Part shown: positions 39,393 to 47,564 of the stretch, piece by piece | Position numbering within the stretch: position 1 is the stretch's first letter | Layout: each line of letters starts with the position of its first letter | Source of the DNA: a bacterium | GTDB lineage: Bacteria; Myxococcota_A; Bradymonadia; REDH01 | Assembly (NCBI GenBank): GCA_030427825.1 | Contig: JAUICO010000026.1 | Coordinates: 1-47,564, forward strand | Reading direction: 5' to 3' | Length of the DNA stretch: 47,564 nt | Made by a program: the position numbers and the translations under genes | Notes under the pieces: generated by a model | The model's input: the letters and a program-made list of their open reading frames with translations, nothing else | What the model was told of the DNA's origin: nothing | The model's database searches: none

Positions 39393-40544
39393 ATGAATAC
39401 AAAAGCAGCACGCTCAGCCCCCCGACTCCCAGCAGCCGGCAGGTTCCCTGTGCAGCGCTATCTGCGCTACGCCGGGTCCTTCATCATCCCGGCCGTTACC
39501 CTGGTCGCGATCGCCCTGACCGGATGGTGGTCCTGGCTGACGCCAATCATCGCCTTCGCCGTCTTTCCGGTCATCGAGCTCTTCGTGAAAGGCAGCACGG
39601 AAAACCTGGGCGAAGACGCGGAGCGCGAGGCGCAGAGAGACCGGGTCTTCGACGCGATTCTGTACCTCATGGTACCGATTCAGTACGCGATCGTCGCGCT
39701 GACATTGTACGTGGTCGCGAGCACTGACCTCGCCCTCTACGAGCTCGTCGGGCTCACCGTCAGCACCGGCCTCTGCTGCGGTACTCTGGGCATCAACGCC
39801 GCGCACGAGCTCGGGCATCGTCGCCGACCTTATGAACAGCGAATGGCAAAGGCGCTGCTGCTGACGACCCTCTACATGCACTTCTTTATCGAACACAATC
39901 GAGGGCACCACGCACGGGTCGCCACCGACGAGGACCCGGCCACAGCACGCCGTGGCGAATGGCTCTTCGCCTACCTTCCACGGAGCATCTTCATGTCGTG
40001 GATCGACGCATGGAATCTTGAGAATGATCGACTGCGTAAGAAGGGCGTCCCCGCGTTTTCGCCCCAGAACGAGATGATCCGATTCCATGTCATCGAGGCC
40101 CTGCTGCTGCTCGCGATCTTCCTCGCCGCAGGCCCGACGGCCCTCGGCGTCTTCGTGGGCGCGTCGATCATCGGCATCCTGCTTCTGGAGACCGTCAACT
40201 ACGTGGAACACTACGGCCTGCGCCGACGGAAGCTCGACAACGGACGCTACGAGCGAGTCCTTCCCATCCACTCATGGAACGCCAACCACCCGATCGGCCG
40301 CGTCGCGCTCTTCGAGCTGACCCGTCACTCGGACCACCACGCGAACGCGCGAAGGAAGTACCAGACGCTTCGGCACTTCGATGAAAGTCCGCAGCTGCCC
40401 ACCGGATACCCCGGCATGGTACTGCTGGCCTGGTTCCCGCCCCTGTGGTTCGCTGTGATGCATCGCCACATCGCCGCGTGGGAAGGACAGCGATCGCAGC
40501 AGCAGAGCCGGCCACATCACATCGAACACCACGTAGCCGCCTGA
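39393..40544 (+). CDS. alkB: Alkane 1-monooxygenase (AlkB)
   Basis: 383-residue inner-membrane di-iron hydroxylase that oxidises terminal carbons of alkanes or similar chains using rubredoxin. All diagnostic boxes are present: HELGHR (138-143), EHNRGHHARVATDEDPA (167-183), the HYG motif in NYVEHYGL, and LTRHSDHHANARRKYQTLR (309-327). Hydrophobic segments between them give the usual membrane helices. The ATG at 39393 has AAGGAG six bases upstream; the longer frame upstream crosses the terminator and is not used. Rubredoxin and rubredoxin reductase are not in the window. It is followed by a TetR gene after one base. Confidence 0.95.
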   Translation: MNTKAARSAPRLPAAGRFPVQRYLRYAGSFIIPAVTLVAIALTGWWSWLTPIIAFAVFPVIELFVKGSTENLGEDAEREAQRDRVFDAILYLMVPIQYAIVALTLYVVASTDLALYELVGLTVSTGLCCGTLGINAAHELGHRRRPYEQRMAKALLLTTLYMHFFIEHNRGHHARVATDEDPATARRGEWLFAYLPRSIFMSWIDAWNLENDRLRKKGVPAFSPQNEMIRFHVIEALLLLAIFLAAGPTALGVFVGASIIGILLLETVNYVEHYGLRRRKLDNGRYERVLPIHSWNANHPIGRVALFELTRHSDHHANARRKYQTLRHFDESPQLPTGYPGMVLLAWFPPLWFAVMHRHIAAWEGQRSQQQSRPHHIEHHVAA

Positions 40545-40545
40545 C

Positions 40546-41082
40546 ATGCCGAAAGTTGTAGACCACGAAGCGCTCCGGCGTACGATTCTTGAAGGTGCCT
40601 TCAGCCTCTTCGCGGGGCAGGGCTACTCGACCGTGACCATGCGCGGCCTCTCGCGCGAGCTCGGCGTCTCAACCGGCAAGATCTACCACTATTTTCCAAC
40701 CAAACAGGCGCTGTTCGAGCAGCTTGTACCATGGCTCGCAGAACGCGACGTCCTCGATGCAATGAACGCCATCGAAGGGGTCGCCCCGGGACTTCCTCGC
40801 GTCCTGCGCCTGATTCAATGGGTCGAAGACAACGAGGCGCACTTCGCCGACTTCATGCGCCTCTCCGTTGATTACCGGCGAGCCGACCTGCCATCGGGAG
40901 TCGTAGAGACATCCCTCAATACCTATCGGCAGCTCCTCGTAGAACACGCGGGCATCCGCGATCCGATCACCGCCGACCTGCTCTTCGACCACGTCCTTGG
41001 CGTCGTCATTCGTCGCACCCTCGACCCATCGTCGCCGTCGCTCGCTGAGGGTTCGGCGCCGCTGCTCTCACGCCTGCTGTAG
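40546..41082 (+). CDS. TetR-family transcriptional regulator of the alkB operon
   Basis: 178 residues. The N-terminal helix-turn-helix (about 10-55: RRTILEGAFSLFAGQGYSTV, MRGLSRELGVSTGKIYHYFP) is typical of TetR; the C-terminal ligand-binding part is helical and unassigned. It starts one base after the alkB stop, so it is co-expressed with alkB and may control it, and itself, through the palindrome over the alkB promoter. This is inferred from location. An alkane or fatty-acid-type ligand is plausible. Confidence 0.9.
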   Translation: MPKVVDHEALRRTILEGAFSLFAGQGYSTVTMRGLSRELGVSTGKIYHYFPTKQALFEQLVPWLAERDVLDAMNAIEGVAPGLPRVLRLIQWVEDNEAHFADFMRLSVDYRRADLPSGVVETSLNTYRQLLVEHAGIRDPITADLLFDHVLGVVIRRTLDPSSPSLAEGSAPLLSRLL

Positions 41083-41107
41083 GCCGCGCCTGCTGTAGGC
41101 CGCGCCT
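41072..41107. repeat. 16-bp tandem duplication across the tetR stop codon
   Basis: GCCTGCTGTAGGCCGC occurs twice in a row (41072-41087, 41088-41103), followed by a partial third copy. The first copy contains the tetR TAG stop. The repeat ends at the stop of the convergent membrane-protein gene. Confidence 0.8.
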
Positions 41108-42563
41108 ACTCTTCGAGCAGCCAGTTCGCATAGAAGCGCTGTGCTCGCTTGAATGTGATCGCTCCAAAGGAGTTCACGACGACGCCACCGAGCACCGCGA
41201 GCTTGAACCAACCGCTCAGTTTCCGATTCCCGATCGCCAGTAGCACGGTCAGGTACACGAGATAGTCCATCGAAAACCGGTACCCGAACTGCTCCCAACC
41301 GGTGTTCTGATAGAAGATGTGAGGCGCAGCGATGGCCGCCACCGTGAGCCAGCACGCCCGGTGCCAGGTCGCGGCCTCCACCGTGTCCCGCGGGCGCGGC
41401 CATACTACGTAGAGCAACGCGGGCATCGTAACCCACAGCGCCAGCCCGTGCCGCGATATGATGATGAAGGGCGCTTCCGGCTGCAGCTTGGGCAGCAGCA
41501 CGAACATCGAGGCGAGATTTCGCGAGACGAAATGCACGTTGAAGAGCCCGTAGTCCCGAATCCGGCCAAGCTGCCCGTGCGCGAGATACGAATGCCCGAA
41601 CTCCGAGAGTGAGTCGAAGCGTGCGTGATTGGCGAGCATGAGGAGCACGCCAACCACCAGCGGCGCCGCCGCGAACAACACGCCATCGCGCCAGAACTCG
41701 CGACTACGCCCAATATCACTGCGCAGCTTCCCGTCCCGCACAAAGAAGAAATACGCAAAGAACACGACGCTGAAGAGTAGGGGCGTTCGCGTCGCAAACC
41801 CGCAGGCCAGCGCAAGTCCCGCCAAAAACGGATGCCGAGCATCCATCGCAGCCAACACGTAGAGCAGCGTGAAGGTCACACCAACGACCAGGGCAGTAAA
41901 CCAAACCTGCCCCATGACCGAACACCAGAGGTGCACGCTTCCGGCCCCAAAGAACGCCGTAATCCAGAGATTGTCAGTGGTGCTGCGCCTGCTGCGACCT
42001 TCCTCGCTGAGGCGTCGCAGCAATACGAAGACCAGCGCAACGTTGCAGGCCGCGAAGAAGATCGTGAACCAAACGTCGTTGAACTTCTGCCCCAGCAGAG
42101 CCACGCCCGGCATCATCAGCACTGCGGGCATCGGCGGAAAGGACACATAGTACTTCGCGCACCGGCGCTGCGTGCGGCTCGTACGTTCTTCAGGTGGCGG
42201 CAGGTCCTCCGGACACATCTGCGGAATCCCACGAATGTAGCCGCGGTACTCGCTGCGTTCGATGACGTAGACCCTGCCGTGCAGGTCGCGGAACTTCCGC
42301 TCGTCATGTGAGAGCCAGGTACCGCGCAGCTCCTGACCGGACTCGAGCGTGAGAATCTCATAGCTCGCCCAGTCATTGCCGTGCGGCGGCCGCTCCTTCA
42401 TCTCGAGCGTACCGGAGAGGTAACTCTGTGCCAGGTACACAAAGTGATTGTCCTCGCTGGGCCCCTTCAGCCGCTCCCACGCAAACAACGAATACACGAC
42501 CGCCGCGGCCCCAAAGAGCAGCAGCGGCAACCGAAGGCGCGACCATGTAGGAAGGGCAGACAT
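41106..42563 (-). CDS. Polytopic membrane protein, possibly a glycosyltransferase of the GT39/GT83 type
   Basis: 485 residues with about ten predicted membrane helices (for example LRLPLLLFGAAAVVYSLFAW near the start, and FVRDGKLRSD loops between later helices). An acidic E-D-N run (KGPSEDNHFVYLAQSYLSGT) after the first helix resembles the first-loop catalytic site of GT-C/PMT-like glycosyltransferases, which often begin with a DE/ED pair. A large periplasmic loop (about 65-135) includes CPEDLPPPEERTSRTQRRC. The family is tentative. An ATG at 42563 is used; an in-frame GTG at 42575 lies nearer a GGGGCGGG run. A GATAAT hexamer at 42598-42593 could be its -10. Confidence 0.65.
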   Translation of the reverse strand: MSALPTWSRLRLPLLLFGAAAVVYSLFAWERLKGPSEDNHFVYLAQSYLSGTLEMKERPPHGNDWASYEILTLESGQELRGTWLSHDERKFRDLHGRVYVIERSEYRGYIRGIPQMCPEDLPPPEERTSRTQRRCAKYYVSFPPMPAVLMMPGVALLGQKFNDVWFTIFFAACNVALVFVLLRRLSEEGRSRRSTTDNLWITAFFGAGSVHLWCSVMGQVWFTALVVGVTFTLLYVLAAMDARHPFLAGLALACGFATRTPLLFSVVFFAYFFFVRDGKLRSDIGRSREFWRDGVLFAAAPLVVGVLLMLANHARFDSLSEFGHSYLAHGQLGRIRDYGLFNVHFVSRNLASMFVLLPKLQPEAPFIIISRHGLALWVTMPALLYVVWPRPRDTVEAATWHRACWLTVAAIAAPHIFYQNTGWEQFGYRFSMDYLVYLTVLLAIGNRKLSGWFKLAVLGGVVVNSFGAITFKRAQRFYANWLLEE

Positions 42564-42811
42564 GCCCGGCGCCACTACCCGCCCCTATGACCATTATCCA
42601 GCCCGAAGGAGGTATCGTCTTGTGAGAGCGGTGCCCGAGGGTGCGAGACGCTGTGTCGCGCTCTGCCGAAGGGCTTTCACCGTAGGAATCCCGGCGGAAC
42701 GCTGTGCCTTCATTGTGGGGGATCGCTCATGCGGCCGGTCGGTAAGGCGCCATCCATCCTCGGCATCACCACGGACGCCCGAGACCCGGCCAACCGCCAC
42801 GAGGTGTTGCG

Positions 42812-45226
42812 TTACTCCACGAAGATTCGCCGACCGTCGCTGCGTACGACTACGGCGCGTCCACGGTCCGTGCGCCGCTGCAGAGAGCCGGCCGCGCGCA
42901 GTCGCCGCCACGGTTCCTCGTGCGGAAATCCGAAGCGGTTGTAGCGACCTGCATGGTACACCGAGATCGTTGGCTGCACCGCGTCGACAAAGGCCTCGGT
43001 TGTCGAGCTGCGACTGCCGTGGTGCGCCACCTTCAGATAATCCGCGCGCAGGGCTGCACCGCGGCGCACCAGGTCACGCTCGCGCGGCTCTTCGATGTCC
43101 CCGGTCATCAACGCGCAGAACTCGCGATAGCAGAATCGCAGTACAAGGCTCCCGTCGTTGCCGGGTTCTCGATCCATTGGGGGTAGGACATCGACCCGAA
43201 CTTCACCTGAGAGCACTTCGGCCGTGTCGTGGTGGAGAATCCGAAAGGGTACGCCTCGTCGCTTCGCCGCCCTGTACAGCTTCAGGACCAGAGCGCGGTG
43301 CGCGGAGTTTCCGGCCCAGATCTCCCGCGGCCTGACGACGTCTACGAGATCGATGAGGCCCCCGATGTGGTCTGCATCTCCGTGGGTCATCACCAGAACG
43401 TCGACCTGCGATGCACCGATTCCGTGCAGGTAGGGCAGCACCGCCCAGCGCGCCGTGTTGCCGCCGTCAGGTCCCCGCCCGCCCGCGTCGATGAGAACAC
43501 GCAGACCGTTGGGAAGCTCGATCAGCGTACAGTCCCCCTGACCGACGGGGATCGCATGAATCCACAGCTCGCCTCGTCCCCGCGATACATGGTCCCCCGC
43601 CGCCACCAGGAGCGCACACGTCAGCATCGCGACCACGCCTGCCTTCGGGCGCCGCCACGACGCCCAGCTGAAGGTGGCCGCGACACACCAACCACACATC
43701 TCGAGGCCCCCGGGCCGCCCGCAGACAAAGCTCAGCGCAAACACCGGCTCACCCGTGCGCGCGATCCAAACAAACAACTCTGTCATCACCGAGGCGGCCG
43801 ACACCAACAGGGCTCCGCCTTCGACGCCGCAGACGAGCAGAGCCGAACCCGCTGCAGACAGGGGCAGCGCGATGGACGCCAGGCCGGCAGCGACAACCAG
43901 ATTCGGCAGGGGGCTGAGCACCGGCACGGAGCCGAAATGCCACGCCAATACCGGCGCCGTCGCAAGACTGGTCACGACGCTCACCTCGAAGCCGTCACGG
44001 ACTCGGCCCGCCGCCTGCGTTGCCCACGCCCGAACCCGGTCCAGGCGTCCGGGTGGCCCGTCGAAGACAAGGGCGCTCTTCGCAGAGGCTGTACGCCGGG
44101 GCGTCAGCGACATTAAAACGAGCGAGAGTGTTGCGATGACCGAGAGCTGAAAGCCGGCGTCCATCAAACACAGCGGTTGCGCGCTCAGCATGCCGACCAC
44201 CGCGAGGGACAACGCATGCAGCGCAGAGGCCGGGCGCTCCGCGATGACTCCTACGAGCAGCGCGACCGCCATCACGCCGGCCCGCACCGCGCTGGGCGGG
44301 GCCCCCGCGAAGGTTACGTATGCGAACACGAACGGGATCGTTATCAGCGCCGCCGGTCGAGATGAGCCTGTCGAGGTACACACTCGCGCGCTTCGTCGAA
44401 GGGTCCATGCCAGCGCCCGAAAAACGAAGAGACAAAAGAGGCCGAGGTGAAGTCCGCTGACCGCGAGCACGTGCGCGATGCCGCTGGCAGAGAAGAGGTC
44501 CCGCAGTCCGGCGTCGATCTCGCGGCGTGATCCCGTCAGCATGCCCACCAGGATCGGCGCCGCCCCGTCGCTCGCGTGTGCGAAAATCTGTCTCTCCACA
44601 CGCTGGCGAAAAGCATCGATCCAGGTGCGCGTGCCGGTCCTGTGCGCAATCACTCGCACATCGCTACGCGCGATCACCGAGCCGGCCAGGCCGCGCGCTC
44701 GGGCGTATCGTCGGGGGTCGAAGGCGTATTCGTGGAGTCGCGACCGGGGCGGACGAAGGGACCCGCGCAGCTCCAACACATCACCCGACAACGGCAGCTG
44801 CCCCCAGCTGTCTGCATAGAGTCGCGCCCGGCGCTCATATCGCTTCCACGCGCCATCTGTGGCGATGTGGGTTACGCGAACCAGCAGCGCACCGTCCGCG
44901 AGCGCCGGTCGCGCGCCTTCGATCACCTCCGCGCGAACCGAGCATTCGCGAACGTAACTAAAGAGCGCGGAGTCCCTCTTCACCGCTGCGCTCCCAGCCC
45001 CCATCCCGGCAAGCAGCGCGGCCGCGCCGAGCCATGCGCCGGCGGCCACCGGCAACCTGGCGCACCCGACCGCAGCACAGGCACATCCGGCGGACGCCGC
45101 GAACACCCAACTCGCCGACGGCGTCGCTGCGCCGGTGACGAGCCCCAGCGCCACGCCCACCACGAAAGCCAGACTCAGAAGCGGTAGGGCGAGGTACACA
45201 GCAGGGCTCCCCGGGGCGCCGTACAT
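42812..45226 (-). CDS. comEC: DNA internalisation competence protein ComEC/Rec2
   Basis: 804 residues. An N-terminal DUF4131-type membrane part is followed by the Competence domain (GMLTGSRREIDAGLRDLFSA, SGIAHVLAVSGLHLGLF, FVFAYVTFAGAPPSAVRAGV). A C-terminal metallo-beta-lactamase-like domain carries HGDADHIGG near residue 612, MTGDIEEPRE and KVAHHGSRSS. ComEC is the inner-membrane channel for single-stranded DNA in natural transformation; the MBL domain probably degrades the non-transforming strand. ComEA/F are not nearby. Its ATG lies 74 bases from the divergent LdcA-fusion gene. Confidence 0.94.
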   Translation of the reverse strand: MYGAPGSPAVYLALPLLSLAFVVGVALGLVTGAATPSASWVFAASAGCACAAVGCARLPVAAGAWLGAAALLAGMGAGSAAVKRDSALFSYVRECSVRAEVIEGARPALADGALLVRVTHIATDGAWKRYERRARLYADSWGQLPLSGDVLELRGSLRPPRSRLHEYAFDPRRYARARGLAGSVIARSDVRVIAHRTGTRTWIDAFRQRVERQIFAHASDGAAPILVGMLTGSRREIDAGLRDLFSASGIAHVLAVSGLHLGLFCLFVFRALAWTLRRSARVCTSTGSSRPAALITIPFVFAYVTFAGAPPSAVRAGVMAVALLVGVIAERPASALHALSLAVVGMLSAQPLCLMDAGFQLSVIATLSLVLMSLTPRRTASAKSALVFDGPPGRLDRVRAWATQAAGRVRDGFEVSVVTSLATAPVLAWHFGSVPVLSPLPNLVVAAGLASIALPLSAAGSALLVCGVEGGALLVSAASVMTELFVWIARTGEPVFALSFVCGRPGGLEMCGWCVAATFSWASWRRPKAGVVAMLTCALLVAAGDHVSRGRGELWIHAIPVGQGDCTLIELPNGLRVLIDAGGRGPDGGNTARWAVLPYLHGIGASQVDVLVMTHGDADHIGGLIDLVDVVRPREIWAGNSAHRALVLKLYRAAKRRGVPFRILHHDTAEVLSGEVRVDVLPPMDREPGNDGSLVLRFCYREFCALMTGDIEEPRERDLVRRGAALRADYLKVAHHGSRSSTTEAFVDAVQPTISVYHAGRYNRFGFPHEEPWRRLRAAGSLQRRTDRGRAVVVRSDGRRIFVE

Positions 45227-45299
45227 CGGCGCGCGACCTCATGGTCGCCGTGCATCCATGACTGTTGCGCATCGGCCGAAGCGCGAGCAGCCTCAGCGC

Positions 45300-47324
45300 A
45301 TGTCCATTCTATCGCCACCGCCCCTCAAACCGGGTGACACCATCCGCGTGGTGCACGCCGCCGGAGCCACCGACATCGCCGCGCTGGACCGCGGGATCGC
45401 CGCGATCAGCGCGGCCGGCTACGTGGTGCGCCATGACCCCAGTCTGGGAGTGCGCGACGGATATCTCGCCGGAACGGACCGCGAGCGCGCCGCCGATCTG
45501 CTGGGCGCCATCGAAGAGCAGCCGGGCGCGATCATCTTCGCCCGCGGCGGATACGGCAGCATGCGTATCCTCGACCTGCTCCCTGCGGACGCTCTGCGTC
45601 GCAAACCGACCTGGCTTGTCGGCTATAGCGACATCACGGCGCTGCATTCGTGGGCGCACCGTCAGGGCGTCGCGACAATCCACGGCCCGATGGTCGCCGG
45701 GTTTTCCCGATACACCGACAGCAGCGTCAGCGACATGTTTGCGCTGCTCGCCGATCCACGCCCGCCGAGTTTCAGCGGACTGCGAACGATCGTTGCCGGG
45801 CAGGCGCAGGGACCCCTCATAGGCGGCAACCTGAGCCTGGTGTGCGCCCTGCTTGGCAGCTCCTATCTGCCCACCCTCGCCGGGAGCGTCCTTCTGCTCG
45901 AAGAAGTGGGCGAGCCTGCGTACCGTATCGATCGAATGCTCACCCAGCTGCTGATTTCACCGCACACGCGGGGTATCGCCGGTCTGGTCTTCGGTGACTT
46001 TACGCGCTGTGGTGACGCCGCCGCCGTCGACGCCCTCATCGCCGAGCGTTGCGCCGGGCGCGGTGTTCCGGCGATCGGCGGGCTCAAGGTCGGCCACGGC
46101 GAGAGCACGGAGTCGCTGATTCTCGGCGCCCGCGTGCAGCTGGATGCCTCGGCCGGGCTGCCGGCGAGCCTGGTGTGGCAGGCCGCGGTGCCACCGATGT
46201 CAGCGCCTTCCAAGCATTCGGGCGCCGCTCCGGTGTTCCTGCGCGGGCGGACGAGTGCCGTTGACCTGGCGCTTGAGGCCACTCGCGACGGGACCTGCAC
46301 GGGCCTGCAACTCGATGTGCAACTTCGCGGCGAAACCACACATCGCGTCGCCGTCGGTGAGACCGGGCACACAGACGACGCTGTGGTTGCGCCCGTCACA
46401 CACAACACGCGCTTTGACCTCGCGAGCGTCACGAAGGCGATCAGCACGGCGGTGCTCGCGCACGTCGCTATCGATGAGGCGCTGGTCACTCTCGACGATG
46501 TTGTACCCGCGACACTCTCGATGTCTGGAGCCACGCTCGGTGACCTGCTGCGGCATGCCTCGGGGCTGCCGGCATGGTTGAGGATCTATGATGATGCGCG
46601 CGCGTCTGAGGACCCGAGGACGACTGCGAGAGCACGCTTCGCCGCCCTCGAGGCGGACAGCGCGCAGCGCGGCGCCTGCGTATACAGCGACCCCGGCTAC
46701 ATCGTGCTCGGCTGGTGGCTGGAGCTCCTGTTTGAGCGCCCGCTGGACCGTCTCTTCGAAGAGCGCATCGCTGCGCCCCTCGGGCGCGCGACGCTCGCGT
46801 TCCGTCCCCCCATGCCCCTTGAAGACTCCGCAGTTGCTTCGGGTGAGGGAGCGACCTTCGCCGCCACCGAGTATTCGCCGTACCACGGCCGGACCATCCA
46901 GGGTTTTGTGCATGACGAGCACACACAGGTGCTTGGTGGTGCATGCGGTCATGCGGGGTTGTTTGGTTGTGCAGCCGATGTCAGCGCCGTCGCAAACAGC
47001 CTGCTGGGATTCGGCCCGCAGGTGCTCAGTCCCTCTGCCGTCGCGCGCATGTGGGACCGCACACAACGGGTCCCCGAGGGGTCGTATACGCTGGGTTGGG
47101 ATACACCCTCGATCGTGCCTTCAATGGCGGGGTCGCTCATGTCTGTGGAGCATACAGTCGGGCATCTGGGGTTCACGGGGACCAGCCTGTGGATTGATCG
47201 CAGCCGCGACGTCTCGGTCACCCTGCTGACCAATCGTGTGCACCCAACGCGCGACAACGCACGGATTCGAAGTCTCAGACCCGCGATCCACGACGCGGTG
47301 ATGCAGGAGCTGGGTTATGGCTGA
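45300..47324 (+). CDS. LD-carboxypeptidase (S66) fused to a penicillin-binding/beta-lactamase-type serine hydrolase
   Basis: 674 residues in two domains. Residues 1 to about 300 match LdcA, which removes D-Ala from muropeptide tetrapeptides in peptidoglycan recycling. FARGGYGSMRIL, the nucleophile in VGYSD (S110), the Glu in LLLEEVGEPAYRIDR (E201) and His in GHGES (H266) form the full triad. Residues about 315-660 match class-C beta-lactamase-like hydrolases: SVTK at 376-379, YSD at 462-464 in place of YxN, and the H-x-G motif at GHLGFTGTSLW (H622). No signal peptide was seen, so both act in the cytoplasm. Its stop overlaps the next gene. An alternative ATG lies at 45258; neither has a strong ribosome site. 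Confidence 0.85.
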   Translation: MSILSPPPLKPGDTIRVVHAAGATDIAALDRGIAAISAAGYVVRHDPSLGVRDGYLAGTDRERAADLLGAIEEQPGAIIFARGGYGSMRILDLLPADALRRKPTWLVGYSDITALHSWAHRQGVATIHGPMVAGFSRYTDSSVSDMFALLADPRPPSFSGLRTIVAGQAQGPLIGGNLSLVCALLGSSYLPTLAGSVLLLEEVGEPAYRIDRMLTQLLISPHTRGIAGLVFGDFTRCGDAAAVDALIAERCAGRGVPAIGGLKVGHGESTESLILGARVQLDASAGLPASLVWQAAVPPMSAPSKHSGAAPVFLRGRTSAVDLALEATRDGTCTGLQLDVQLRGETTHRVAVGETGHTDDAVVAPVTHNTRFDLASVTKAISTAVLAHVAIDEALVTLDDVVPATLSMSGATLGDLLRHASGLPAWLRIYDDARASEDPRTTARARFAALEADSAQRGACVYSDPGYIVLGWWLELLFERPLDRLFEERIAAPLGRATLAFRPPMPLEDSAVASGEGATFAATEYSPYHGRTIQGFVHDEHTQVLGGACGHAGLFGCAADVSAVANSLLGFGPQVLSPSAVARMWDRTQRVPEGSYTLGWDTPSIVPSMAGSLMSVEHTVGHLGFTGTSLWIDRSRDVSVTLLTNRVHPTRDNARIRSLRPAIHDAVMQELGYG

Positions 47325-47564
47325 ACAGGGTTCGTTGTCGCACGCAGAGCACGCAGAGCTTGTCGCGATCGCAGAGATCGCTGCCCGAAAGGCCGGCGAG
47401 ATCGCGCTCTCCGTGTTCGCCTCAAGCGCCGGGGCCGTCCACAAGGGCGAAGTTGATCTGGTCACCGAGGCCGACCTGCGCTGCGAGAAAGCGATTCGCG
47501 AGCATCTCATCGACGCGACCGACTTCGGGGTGCTGGGCGAAGAGGGCGGTGTGAGCGGCTGCGC
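47317..47564 (+). CDS. Inositol monophosphatase-family protein, N-terminal part only
   Basis: 82 codons before the window ends. The ATG at 47317 overlaps the last eight bases of the LdcA fusion gene, implying coupled translation. The segment KGEVDLVTEADLRCEKAI followed by FGVLGEEGG is the first metal-binding motif of IMPase/SuhB/HisN-type phosphatases. The catalytic D-P-I/L-D-G-T and later motifs lie outside the window, so the substrate cannot be told. Confidence 0.85.
   Translation, partial: MAEQGSLSHAEHAELVAIAEIAARKAGEIALSVFASSAGAVHKGEVDLVTEADLRCEKAIREHLIDATDFGVLGEEGGVSGC

Noticed and set aside
42564..42811. Short frames in the gap between comEC and the membrane protein
   Set aside because: No ribosome site or recognisable motif; most likely the leader and promoter region of the membrane-protein gene.

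Overview
High-GC bacterial chromosomal DNA, densely packed with genes on both strands and no gap above about 300 bases. The gene set suggests a Myxococcota / former deltaproteobacterial lineage, possibly a Bradymonas-like group. It has a CarD/CdnL regulator, a FrzS/AglZ-type pseudo-receiver coiled-coil protein, a DUF4388-TPR membrane protein, a Ser/Thr kinase, FHA, DUF3160 and TatT proteins, and many lipoproteins. This placement is inferred from gene content only. No rRNA, tRNA, CRISPR, phage or insertion sequence was recognised.

Layout. 1-2.6 kb: start of a phosphotransferase-like gene, then thiC behind a TPP riboswitch. 2.6-11.5 kb: CBS protein, DksA/TraR-type zinc protein, then the classic origin-type cluster rpmH-rnpA-yidD-yidC-jag-mnmE followed by gyrB. 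dnaA is not beside it. 11.5-17.9 kb: conserved unknown gene, CapA-like lipoprotein, a very large exported beta-propeller/DUF3160 protein, a TerB-like protein and a lipoprotein. 18.1-27.4 kb: ettA, two pseudo-receiver proteins flanking tsaD, a GtrA-like membrane protein, carD and a small conserved protein. 27.5-32.5 kb: SurA-like lipoprotein, membrane-anchored E2-like acyltransferase, acyl-CoA dehydrogenase, thiG and a GNAT gene. 32.6-38.1 kb: exported lipoprotein, Ser/Thr kinase with a long acidic tail, then a minus-strand operon of an FHA/winged-helix protein, an rRNA m5C methyltransferase and its detached PUA-like domain. 38.3-41.1 kb: TatT lipoprotein, then an alkane monooxygenase (alkB) plus TetR unit with a recognisable promoter and operator. 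41.1-47.6 kb: polytopic membrane protein, ComEC, an LD-carboxypeptidase fused to a penicillin-binding/beta-lactamase-type serine hydrolase, and the start of an inositol monophosphatase-family gene.

The genes work mainly in core information processing (ribosome, RNase P, membrane insertion, tRNA modification, gyrase, EttA), thiamine synthesis (thiC, thiG), lipid and alkane oxidation (alkB, acyl-CoA dehydrogenase) and signalling. The most unusual elements are a kinase whose tail carries four evenly spaced Thr motifs, lying close to an FHA-winged-helix protein; an IF2_N/lysine-repeat/Jag fusion; the LdcA-serine hydrolase fusion; a split methyltransferase; an E2-like protein lacking the catalytic His; and two receivers lacking the phospho-acceptor Asp. 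Functions are read from motifs by eye, without database searches.
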